Origin: Xenopus tropicalis
Taxonomy: Eukaryota > Chordata > Amphibia > Anura > Pipidae
Direction of reading: 5' to 3'
DNA length: 64,000 bases
NCBI RefSeq assembly: GCF_000004195.4
Contig: NC_030681.2
Location: forward strand, 27,046,982-27,110,981
In this document: positions 41,663 through 52,189 of the stretch, piece after piece
Layout: each line of letters opens with the position of its first letter
Numbering within the stretch: the stretch's first letter is position 1
Made by a program: the position numbers and the translations under genes
The notes under the pieces: generated by a model
The model's input: the letters and a program-made list of their open reading frames with translations, nothing else
What the model was told of the DNA's origin: nothing
The model's database searches: none

Positions 41663-44583
41663 CTCTGGTAAACATACAATTCTCCTTGCAAAATGAAACA
41701 CAATTTTGCTCATCGAAGTAAGACCTGTGGTCTCTCATTCTGCAGATGTACATGATGAAGTGAGAAAGGAATATTGTATGATATATACACAAACAATGTA
41801 ATAATGTCATCCTTTCCTGCCTCCAAAATATAACCTCAGCAGGAGGTGAGCTAGCATGTCAATAATCACTTGGGAACTTTTAAACCAAATTTAAAAATAG
41901 TGACAAATATTAATGCCTACGAGTGCTGGATAGCACTGAGCAATATCAGTAATTGTTTATTTACTGTCTGTTTCTTTGATAGACAAATTTAACCACACAC
42001 AGCATGAAACTGTCATCCAATTAACTGAAATAGCTGACCACAATTCAATGTGTGGGGTCCTTAGAGTCGCTGATGGTCGATGGGAAATAGTCACTCAGGA
42101 CTAAAAATTCTTTTAAACAATGACTCTCATCACGCCATGAGGGGGCTTAGGGGCTCACAGGAAATGGCAGAGGGCTGGTTCACACAACCATTTGGCCTAT
42201 CAGTACTTTTTGGTGTAGCCAAATTTTTATGGAACGTCTACACGCATAGAATCTCTTTAGCCTTGTCTATGCTGATTCAATTAAACGCCTGCAGACTAGG
42301 CTCATTATTCTATATTAATATAGTGTTGCCAATTTTTATGAAAAAAGGTGAAATGAGGCACAATGAACATTTATTTGACTTGGTAAAAAACATGGGTGCT
42401 GTCACAGGTCAGTGCTATATTTATGGGCTAATCTTGATGAATGCCCAGCTTTCTTCATTGTTTTTGTCATTGTTGACACACATAGAAAATAAAGAGACAG
42501 ACAGATCCTAGTTCTTCATGGGATTTTCCAGTGTTCTGTGCCACAAAAGGCACAGTCTTGGCTCATCAGTGATACTGAAGTCCTAAAAATATGGTGTTTT
42601 GCACTGACAATGGGAAACAATGCTTGCGGAGACATGTCACCAGGGACACCACGAACATCTTGGCCTTTTCTTGTCACTGAGGGAAAGTACTACTTCTCTC
42701 TCCATTATGGTCCTTAGGGTGCAAGTCTCAGGCATAGCCACTTCTTCCACTATATCAATGATTCTTTAATTATAGCATATTTTAAATTGAATAAATAAAG
42801 TTTAAGTGGTACCAAGCCAAGTATGATAAAGAGTGGGGTGCTGCCAGATTTGCACTGCTGTTCGTCCATAAGTTCAGCCATTATAACTTATAGGACTGAA
42901 TCATGATGGCAACACACAGCGAATATTGGGAACATAAATCTCTCTGCCTTTGTGCCATAGCCAGTGGGAGCCACAACTAATTAGTGATTAGCTTTTTCTG
43001 CCAGTTGCAGGTAGATCAATGGAGGCAAAAATTTGTAGCCATGGGTTAAAGGCCAAGGAAATTCCAATTCACCAGGGGCTACTAATACATATGTATCCAA
43101 TTGCACCGGTCATGATGATTGGGGAGAATGGTCATAATCTGCCAAACTGGCTGACCCAATTTGGGCATGTATGTTCAGCCTTACTACTGCCTAGTTGCAA
43201 GTTTGCCCACTATTGATAAATGAGCCCCCTGGAATTATAAAGGGAAGCAGCTGCCAGGGGTCTATTGTATTTGGCTGAATTTTTCCATTGGAACTTGTGG
43301 CTATTTACATGGTGAGTGTGCCATAGCCATATGGTTCTTCTAGATAGGACCCCAATTGACAAAAATGTGGGTACTGACAAATCCAGCAAGGCAGGCATGT
43401 ATGATCTGCTTAGATCAAGCTATATGGCATGTTCCTAAAGGGGCTCTAAACACTCAATCACATTATCAAGGGTAAAAGCATGCTGGGAACTGTAGTCTAT
43501 CAACATCAGGGTTGATCTACAGCAGTTCTAGTAACTATGCTAGAACAGCACAAATGAGGTTTTCATATACACAACTGCAAGATTAAAAAAACACATAAAT
43601 TCCTCCAGTGCACGTAGAATTATTCCATGTGTGTTAGAACGAGGCCACCATTCTGAGAGTTTGATGAACTTGGATCATGTGATTATCTGATTACAGAGAT
43701 AGAAAGGCAGACAGAACAATGGCTGTGCTTTGGTATTTTATCTAATATGAGCGTTGTCTCACTTTCAATCTAATGATTTCTTATCATGTAGTTACATAAG
43801 AACCGATTCAGTAAAATAAAGTAAAATTAAAAAAAAAATCAGCTTTGCAAAGTTAGTCATTTTTAGCAGCCTAGCACAGCACACGTCTCATAACTGCTTA
43901 ACTTATGTAACAGATAGGCTGCAGCTGTCATCAATTTAAATATATATAGAGCTTTTGAGTGACCTAAAATTCTACAGTGGACCATACACTGGCTGGCGGC
44001 CAGCCCAACAATCCGGACGGCCCCCAAGGATTGCCACGCCATATTTTGCAAATTGATGTAATTCACATGATTCACTTCCTGCATGATGCTGTCCTCGCTC
44101 GGAATGAAATTAATGTAGATGTGTAATGTGTTCTGAACAAACACAAGAAGCTGAGAAGCAAAGGGAGGCGATTTCCAAACTTCCACAGAACAAAAAAAAA
44201 ATGAGAAATGGTTTGTAAACCCCAAAGGACATTACAATGAACATGACATCCTGCTTTGCACTTTATTACTATGGCACCATAGTTTCAAACTCAATGGTAT
44301 GTAATATATAAAAATGTTTCATTTAGAGATACATTCTACAGATCTAGAGGAAACTCAAGTTCCTATATAACAGTTGCAATAGCTCAATGTTATATTAATT
44401 AGTAAGTAAAACTGGTTTATGTTGTTAGTAATAACCTTTCATACAAAATCCCTCTGTCCCAAACAAGAAGGGTATCTGTTGAGATGCAGGTGAGTGGCAG
44501 AGTGCTGCTAGAGAACACCACATTGGGAAGTCACACACTGGGCATATAGTTGATTTGAGGCAGTTTTTCCCAAATGTAAGATG
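41663..44583. other. Long non-coding stretch
   Basis: No transposon ends recognised over 2.9 kb. A 143-codon frame at 42080-42511 has no recognisable domain, and I do not call it a gene. GCATGCTGGGAACTGTAGTC at 43478 is a common repeat-borne word. Confidence 0.5.
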
Positions 44584-44591
44584 CCATAGAC

Positions 44592-44834
44592 CAGTGATCC
44601 CCAGCCAGTTGCTCACCACCCCCTTTGATGTTGCTCCCAGTGGCCTCAAAGTGCAGGCTCAAAGCACAGAGACACAGTTTTACTCCAAGCAGAGCCTCCT
44701 GCAGGCCAGCAGTCCACATGGGGCTACCTAATAGCCAATCACAGCCCTTATTTAGCTTCCCCAAAGAACTTTTTTCATGCTTGTGTGGCTCCCCAATACT
44801 TTGGCCCACAAGTGATAAAGGTTGGGGATCCCTG
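44592..44834 (-). mobile_element. hAT MITE with perfect 8-bp target duplication, second copy
   Basis: Starts CAGTGATCCCCAGCCAGTTG and ends AAAGGTTGGGGATCCCTG, flanked by CCATAGAC at 44584-44591 and 44835-44842. It is the inverse-oriented relative of 4580-4886. Confidence 0.9.
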
Positions 44835-44842
44835 CCATAGAC

Positions 44843-46183
44843 ATTGGCTGTTTATCGGGCTGGTGGAAGGCTGTTTGGGCCTCTGGGAAGTTGAAATGCC
44901 GGGGCCTTCTTTTTAGTCCCACTCCAGAACTGAGTGCATTGTCCCCTAGGGGGTGCAGGATATTGACCGGGTGATGAACAGTTAGGATGAGATTATGGTA
45001 TAATGCTTGTTTACTCTAAGAGATACTCCTGGAAGAACAGTTTGAAGGTCAGACTCATTTGCTGTTATTCATTTTTGGGGGAATTTAGCTAAAAGGCTGA
45101 TACATCAAGGTTTTGATGCCTAAAAGGGCCTGGCTAGATGCTGAACCAAAAAAGACTTCTCAAAGGTCTCAAACTTGATCCACTCTTATTTTGTGTACGG
45201 TACTGTTTCTTAACCTTGGGTGCCCATTTATTGCTGAACTGCAACTCTGAGCATCCTCCAGAAAATAATCATGGGTCAAGGCATGTTGAGAGTTGTAGTT
45301 CTAAGATATTGTGAGGTTAAGAAGGGGGGATATAAAGCACTGTTATTCAATGCAGTTGGACCTACAGCAATGACCATGTAAGGCTCCAGGCTACAGAGAA
45401 CTGCAAGTCAGTCTGTAATCCGTTCACCTGTTGGAAATGTAGCAATGCTCGGTGCTTCTTAATCACCAGACTTTACAATGGGCTGTTTCCTTTTCCTGAT
45501 CTCCAGTCTGTGGACTGTCCCTACCATATTACCAGTGCTTCCTGTATTATCTTTGAGAATTATTTATCTTTGGCTTTTGCCTACTTTGCTTCTCTTTTTC
45601 CTGTTTCCTGCCCCTTGTGACCTTGCATTGCCCAGACTAGTAGAAAAAAAATCTTTGTATTCAGCTTTTTGGAATCCTTCAGTACCTTTTGTCTGATGGG
45701 ATTGCCCTATACTATAGCTTTAGCCTTTCTAAAGTATTAGAGCCTCCCTTGTTAAAGGCCCAGTATAGTTTCATTTATTTATTTTCTCTATAGTTTTGCT
45801 TAATTGAAATCTTTTCCATTTACTCCAGAGAAATGAAGTTGTCTTACTGACAGGCTACTTACAAGCTCCTCATCACCTCTCACAGGGCTCTAAGTGTCTT
45901 TAATTGTGCCCTGGGGAGTTCTTTAGTGCCGTGACAGGTGTTCTAGACTTGGGTCTTGGTACCTCAAATAGGTGATAATGTACAGTACACCAGAACATGC
46001 AGAGTGTCCCAGCCTTGCTGTAGGATCCAGTGTGGCTGCCAGTGGCCTCTTTGGGTTTAAAACTCACAAGGACATTGCAATAATTCAGTTACATAAAGAA
46101 GAATTGTCTGATGGTCAAAGGGGCACTGTATAATATTGATGGGGTTGTGGCTAACTGAACAGGCTAGTACTGAATTACATTCT
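44843..46183. other. Non-coding DNA
   Basis: A repeat-like patch near 45205-45320 (CTTAACCTTGGGTGCCC..GCATGTTGAGAGTTGTAGTT) looks like an old interspersed repeat. The rest is unassigned. Confidence 0.5.
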
Positions 46184-46189
46184 TCATTC

Positions 46190-46391
46190 TACCGCGGCAA
46201 AACTCCCTGTTCGCGGGCGACTAATCTCCCCGAGTTGCCTACCCCTGCCATCCCACCGGCGAATATGTAAGTCGCCGGCGGGATGGCAGACGCGGCGGGG
46301 CGATTTGCGCGAAATCGCGCCGCCGCGTCTGCCATCCCGCGAACAGGGAGTTTTGCCGCGGGTGACTAATCTCCCCCGTGTGCCAGAGCCC
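46190..46391. mobile_element. GGGCTCTGGCACAC foldback MITE, left-truncated
   Basis: Right end CCCCCGTGTGCCAGAGCCC then TTA; the interior CGGCGGGATGGCAGACGCGG pairs with CCGCGTCTGCCATCCCG. The left arm begins inside the family, at GCGGCAAAACTCCCTGTTCG. Confidence 0.8.
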
Positions 46392-46394
46392 TTA

Positions 46395-46580
46395 GGGTGA
46401 AGACACACAGAGCTACTAGTAGCAGCTACTTGTCACGGCTACTTAAATAGACAATGCTGATCATTTACTGATAATTATCTCAACATTTGTTTTAGCGGAG
46501 GCAATTCTCAGAATTGTTTATGGCAGGGTATTTTCTAGCATTTAGTAGCTGCTACTAAGTAGCCCTGTGCATCTTCACCC
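46395..46580. mobile_element. GGGTGAAGACACACAG MITE
   Basis: Left GGGTGAAGACACACAGAGCT and right GTGCATCTTCACCC. The left TTA (46392-46394) directly follows the previous MITE; the right flank is ATA. Close to the copy at 27392-27590. Confidence 0.85.
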
Positions 46581-46616
46581 ATAGATAAAGTTTTTTGGGT
46601 TAATTTAAACTCTTAC

Positions 46617-46840
46617 GGGCTCTGGCACACAGGGAGATTAGTCGGCCGCGACAAATCTTCCTGTTCGCGGGCGACTAATCTCCCCGGATTGCCATCCCAA
46701 AATGTAAGTCGCCGGTGGGATGGCACACGCTGCGCAGACGATTTTGCCTCACGAAGCAACTTCGGCGATTAGCTGGAATCGCCTGCGCAGCGCATTCCAT
46801 CACACCAGCGGGCGGGCGATCTCCCCGTGTGCCAGAGCCC
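46617..46840. mobile_element. GGGCTCTGGCACACAG foldback MITE
   Basis: Ends GGGCTCTGGCACACAGGGAG and CTCCCCGTGTGCCAGAGCCC; left flank TTAC, right flank TAA. The interior stem has GCCATCCC/GGGATGGC and ACTTCGGCGATT. Confidence 0.88.
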
Positions 46841-47056
46841 TAAACTAGTTCATTCCACTATCTTATAGGGACATAAACAAACTATGCAGAAGTCACGTCA
46901 TTATCTGATACGACATTACAGAAATATCCATGCCATACAGTATGTATAATTTCCAGTGCCATTTTTAGGGTAGGGCAGCAAAGACATTTGCCTGGGACCC
47001 CAATCATCACACAGTCCCCTGGTGGGAAATACATGTAATTGTTAATAGATATTATT

Positions 47057-47303
47057 TAGGGATGCACTGAATCCAGGATTCGGTTAGGGATTCAGCCAAA
47101 ATTCAGCATTTTTCAGTAGGATTTGGCCAAATACAAGCCTCTGGTTGAACCTAATCCAAATCTTTAAAATCACAAAACACAGAACTTAACATTTTTTCGC
47201 CATGCATATGCAAATTCGGATTCGGTTCAGTATTTGGGCGAATCTTTTACAAAGGATTCAGGGTTTGGCTGGATCCTGAAATAGTGGATTTGGTGCATTC
47301 CTA
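47057..47303. mobile_element. TAGGGATGCAC-ended hAT MITE
   Basis: Ends TAGGGATGCACTGAATCCAG and GATTTGGTGCATTCCTA are inverted repeats with an Ac-like TAGGG start. Inside are many GATTCGG/CCGAATC-like words. No 8-bp TSD is visible. Confidence 0.65.
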
Positions 47304-48003
47304 ATTTTTCCCATATACATCAGGCATGTCCTACTGTGGCCCTTCAGCTGTTGTCAACCTGCAGCTGTCAGTAGCTGTCAGTCAGGTTGTATATCCATGA
47401 TTTATGTCATTTTCCCTGGCCCTCCAAATATGGGGCTAAATGTCCAGCCACCCTTTATTATCAGGTTCTACCTTCCTTCTAACTCTGGCCTTATTAAGAG
47501 ACTTCAAGTGTTTTCTGGTACAGATTCTAAACCCTTGGGAGAAAAAACATTTGTGAGAAGGAGGATTTCCATACTTGTATCAGCAGGAATCTGGACTGGC
47601 CCCAAGATGACTATGAAACAAAACATTCTAGAGATACTTTGCCATCCTGATGTGGAAGCTGTCCAAGCTAAATTAGTATGTTACATGGAGCTTCAGAGGA
47701 GCTTTTTGACATACTGGAGGGGATATATAGCCCTACGAAGGGTACTTTATGGATGTTTAGACATGCCTGCTTATCTCGGGAGATTGAAACAAACTTGCTA
47801 CTGCATCTTGGTCTGATCCAAAGTACAGGTATAGATTTTTGGATAAGGGAATAAAGAGTCTGCATGGTGACCCTATTGTATAATGCTGAGACAGAACATG
47901 TGCTGAGTATGCTTTGATGGTCAGTTTTCAATGAGAAGTGAGAAAAGTCCATGTGAACTATAATAAATACAGTTACTAGATCAGGGTGGGTATTTTCCTA
48001 GCA
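47304..48003. other. Non-coding DNA
   Basis: A 139-codon frame at 47397-47816 lacks recognised motifs and has no homologue that I know; it is treated as chance. Confidence 0.45.
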
Positions 48004-48652
48004 CAGGTATGGGATCCATTATCCAGAAACCCGTTATCCAGAAAGTTCCGAATTACGGAAAGGCCATCTTCCATAGACTCCATTATAAGAAAATAATTCT
48101 AATTTTTAAAAATGATTCCCTTTTCTCTGTAATAATAAAACAGTACCTGTACTTGATCCCAACTAAGATATAATTACCCCTTATTGGGGGCAGAACAGCC
48201 CTATTGGGTTTATTTCATGGTTAAATGATTCCCTTTTCTCTGTAATAATAAAACAGTACCTGTACTTGATCCCAACTAAGATATAATTACCCCTTATTGG
48301 GGGCAGAACAGCCCTATTGGGTTTATTTCATGGTTAAATGATTCCCTTTTCTCTGTAATAATAAAACAGTACCTGTACTTGATCCCAACTAAGATATAAT
48401 TACCCCTTATTGGGGGCAGAACAGCCCTATTGGGTTTATTTAATGGTTAAATGATTCCCTTTTCTCTGTAATAAGAAAACAGTTCCTTGTACTTGATCCC
48501 AACTGAGATATAATTAATCCTTATTGAAGGTAAAACAAGCCTATTGGGTTTATTCAATATTTAAATTATATTTAACAGACTTAAGTTATCCAAACTTAAT
48601 TTGAGATCCAAATTACGGAAAGAAGCATTTTGAATAACAGGTCCCATACCTG
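48004..48652 (+). mobile_element. AGGTATGGGATCC-type element with 113-bp repeats (about 4 copies)
   Basis: Left CAGGTATGGGATCCATTATC and right ATAACAGGTCCCATACCTG. Between them GATTCCCTTTTCTCTGTAAT recurs at 48114, 48227, 48340 and 48453, exactly 113 bp apart; the last unit is more diverged. The non-amplified form is at 9763-10088. Confidence 0.92.
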
Positions 48653-48743
48653 TTTCTGTTACTGTGACTTTACAAATACTTTCTAGTTATTTGTATATTT
48701 CACTCTCTTTTCATTTGATGAAAGAAAACAGCATTTAAAGCAG

Positions 48744-50134
48744 CAGGTATGGGACCTGTTATACAGAATGCTTGGGACCTGGGGTTTAGCTTAAGTCTAC
48801 CAAAAAAATAATTTAAGCATTAAATAAACCAAATTGGATTAGCCTTCAGTAAGGATTAATTATATCTCAGTTGGGATCAAGTACAGGTACTGTTTTATTA
48901 TTACAGAGAAAAGGGAATCATTTAACCATTAAATAAACCCAATAGGGCTGTTCTGCCCCAATAAGGGGTAATTATATCTTAGTTGGGATCAAGTACAGGT
49001 ACTGTTTTATTATTACAGAGAAAAGGGAATCATTTAACCATTAAATAAACCCAATAGGGCTGTTCTGCCCTCAATAAGGGGTAATTATATCTTAGTTGGG
49101 ATCAAGTACAGGTACTGTTTTATTATTACAGAGAAAAGGGAATCATTTAACCATTAAATAAACCCAATAGGGCTGTTCTGCCCCCAATAAGGGGTAATTA
49201 TATCTTAGTTGGGATCAAGTACAGGTACTGTTTCATTATTACAGAGAAAAGGGAATCATTTAACCATTAAATAAACCCAATAGGGCTGTTCTGCCCCCAA
49301 TAAGGGGTAATTATATCTTAGTTGGGATCAAGTACAGGTACTGTTTTATTATTACAGAGAAAAGGGAATCATTTAACCATGAAATAAACCCAATAGGGCT
49401 GTTCTGCCCCCAATAAGGGGTAATTATATCTTAGTTGGGATCAAGTACAGGTACTGTTTTATTATTACAGAGAAAAGGGAATCATTTAACCATTAAATAA
49501 ACCCAATAGGGCTGTTTTGCCCCCAATAAGGGGTAATTATATCTTAGTTGGGATCAAGTACAGGTACTGTTTTATTATTACAGAGAAAAGGGAATCATTT
49601 AACCATGAAATAAACCCAATAGGGCTGTTCTGCCCCCAATAAGGGGTAATTATATCTTAGTTGGGATCAAGTACAGGTAATGTTTTATTATTACAGAGAA
49701 AAGGGAATCATTTAACCATTAAATAAACCCAATAGGGCTGTTCTGCCCCCAATAAGGGGTAATTATATCTTAGTTGGGATCAAGTACAGGTACTGTTTTA
49801 TTATTACAGAGAAAAGGGAATCATTTAACCATGAAATAAACCCAATAGGTCTGTTCTGCCCCCAATAAGGGGTAATTATATCTTAGTTGGGATCAAGTAC
49901 AGGTACTGTTTTATTATTACAGAGAAAAGGGAATCATTTAACCATTAAATAAACCCAATAGGGCTGTTCTGCCCCCAATAAGGGGTAATTATATCTCAGT
50001 TGGGATCAAGTACAAGTACTGTTTTATTATTACAGAGAAACATTTTAAAAATTTTAATTGTTTTATTAAAATGGAGTCTATGGCAGATGACCTTCCTGTA
50101 ATTAAGAAGTTTCTGGATAATGGATCCTATACCT
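48744..50134 (-). mobile_element. Inverted copy with about 10.5 113-bp repeats
   Basis: Left CAGGTATGGGACCTGTTATA and right TAATGGATCCTATACCT. TGGGATCAAGTACAGGTACT starts at 48872, 48984, 49097, 49210, 49323, 49436, 49549, 49662, 49775, 49888 and 50001, a 113-bp period with one 112-bp step where a C is missing. The unit is the reverse complement of that at 48004-48652. Confidence 0.93.
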
Positions 50135-50803
50135 CTATACATTTATTAAAAAGTGCAATGGTATATTTATAAATGTATTAGCGAAAGAAAGCAGTGTTTG
50201 CTTATGTCATTTTGCACTTATTCCGCTACAGTGTTCCAGGAGTCAGAACCAACAGAACTGACAGACAGACAGATACTGCTTTCAAAAGAATTTACATTTA
50301 TCAGTAACTTCAAAACCATTAAAAAAAGATTTTATTCATGTATAATTCAAAGCTGCATGGAATTACATTTTATTTCATTATGCAAAAACAGTGGTTAGGT
50401 GGCAATCCTCTTTCATTAATTATTCTCGAGTACTCGTTAATGTTTGGGTCTGCAATGATTCTGGAATTCTGGGAGAAAATTGTGCATTTTGGGGGAAAAA
50501 CATGCTTTACTGTGTCTAGGTGAGTAAAGGTACCCTATAAAATAGGATTTTCCATTAAAATGCTGAATGTTGTGGCTTCTTAAAATATTCAACTTTTATT
50601 TTTCTTTACCTATTTCACTCTTTCCCGCCTGGTGTCACTTTTTAGATGTATCTCATTCAGTGCTGTATTTGGGTCCTTGCGTGTGTCATCACTTCCGCAG
50701 CGCAACCCAAACCCTTTCCCCTCGCCCCCAGCTCGGTCACTGGATTTACTAAGGAAATCTGCCACGGAGGCTGGGGGCATATTTTATTATTATTATTATT
50801 TTT
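50135..50803. other. Non-coding DNA
   Basis: A segment near 50460-50530 (CTGGAATTCTGGGAGAAAAT) resembles 16525-16615. (TTA)n near 50780. No exon supported. Confidence 0.5.
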
Positions 50804-50910
50804 TATTATAAACCTAATATATAGGCACCCGAGAGCCCCCAAAACCTATAGATTAATATATATATAGGTTTTGGGGGGCCCTCGGGTGCCTATATATTAG
50901 ATTTATAATA
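50804..50910. repeat. Palindrome with about 47-bp arms
   Basis: ATATAGGCACCCGAGAGCCC then CCAAAACCTATA, mirrored by TATAGGTTTTGGGGGGCCCT then CGGGTGCCTATATAT across a short AT loop. Bordered by an (AT)n stretch (50906-50990). Confidence 0.85.
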
Positions 50911-50990
50911 TAATATATATATATAAATATAATATAATATATATTAAATATATATATAATAAATATATATATATATATATATATATAAAA

Positions 50991-52189
50991 ACACGGCCCT
51001 TGGGGGGCATAAGTGTTGATTTTAAAGCCAGGATTTTTTTTTCTACCCTATTCAATAAATCAGTCGCTGGTGTTTAGTCTATTGGGGTCGTTAGTGTACT
51101 CCGTGGACACAACAAACTGTTATCTGCAAAATCTATTTTGTATTATGGGATATCTTCAGCTACATGGGAAACTTTTCCCAAGCAGCATCTTTCATTTCAT
51201 AATACAAAATAGAGGTGTTGTCAGTTGAATGTTTGCTCTTTGCCATCAGTAATTGTGGCTAATACAATATGGGTGGCCAAGCTACGATTAACCACTTATA
51301 TTCACTGATATTCACACCCATTTTGTACAACGTGGATATGTTTGTATAACATTAGGGTTATCATGATTAATCTTAAAGCATCTCTTGCCTAATTTAAAGT
51401 AATGTTCAGTGACATTGATGCAGCTGTTTAAGGGGTCAGCCTCAGCCATGCATTTCCAAAAATAACAGAATTGCAGGTGGTCTTAAAAAGTATTTTTTAG
51501 AAAATTCCAAGATTCTAATTTAATGACTATCCCTAGAAAAAAATCTAGATTTAGAATAAAAATAAAAATACTGACATTACAAATGTAAACGTAAAGTTGG
51601 GAAAGCGGGAAGAAAGCAAATGCAGACTTACAATCAACCACCTAAGTCTCATTTTACCTTTAACATAAATGTTTATAATGTTCATAAAAGAAGTCACTGA
51701 AGGATTAGGGGGATTCCTACAGGCTGTGAGTCAGACTTGCTGAAGTAAGAATAGACCACTTGTGACCACAGGTCAGGCCTAGAAAGGAACTTCACAGCTT
51801 CAGCCCTGCTCCTCCTTTTCCCTGTGGGGGAACTGTGGAAGGAGTGAATTGTCTCAACGTGGAAATGCAAAGCATGGGAAATCTGACCATACACAAACAA
51901 TGCTGACACGCTGAGGGAAGGCGAGCTTAGAAAATGCTGTTAAAGAAGCAAGATGTTCTTTCTGTAATATAATGGGACTGCAGCTTTTACTGTTTTGCTG
52001 TTACTCATAATGTTTTTCCTGGAAGATGTCAACTTGATGCAATTATTGTTATAACTGAATACTATATATCGCTATTGATTTTCAGCAGAACTTGCAGGCA
52101 CAACAAGTCATTGTCAGTCTACAGAGGAGACTTCCCTAGGGCTACATATGTGTTGACTGCAAAGGAAGGATCTGTAGCAGATATACATA
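50991..52189. other. Mostly plain DNA with one hairpin
   Basis: Contains the hairpin at 51133-51212. Otherwise nothing recognised before the satellite. Confidence 0.5.
51133..51212. repeat. 80-nt foldback (short MITE or miRNA-like hairpin)
   Basis: CTATTTTGTATTATG (51133) pairs fully with CATAATACAAAATAG (51198-51212). An inner stem, AGCTACATGGGAAA against TTCCCAAGCAGC, closes a 4-base loop, with a mismatched middle. No flanking TSD recognised. Confidence 0.6.

Noticed and set aside
42080..42511. 143-codon open frame with hydrophobic segments
   Set aside because: No recognisable family, no splice context or second exon, and isolated in a non-coding region.
47397..47816. 139-codon open frame
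   Set aside because: No motif or homologue recognised; flanked by hAT debris.
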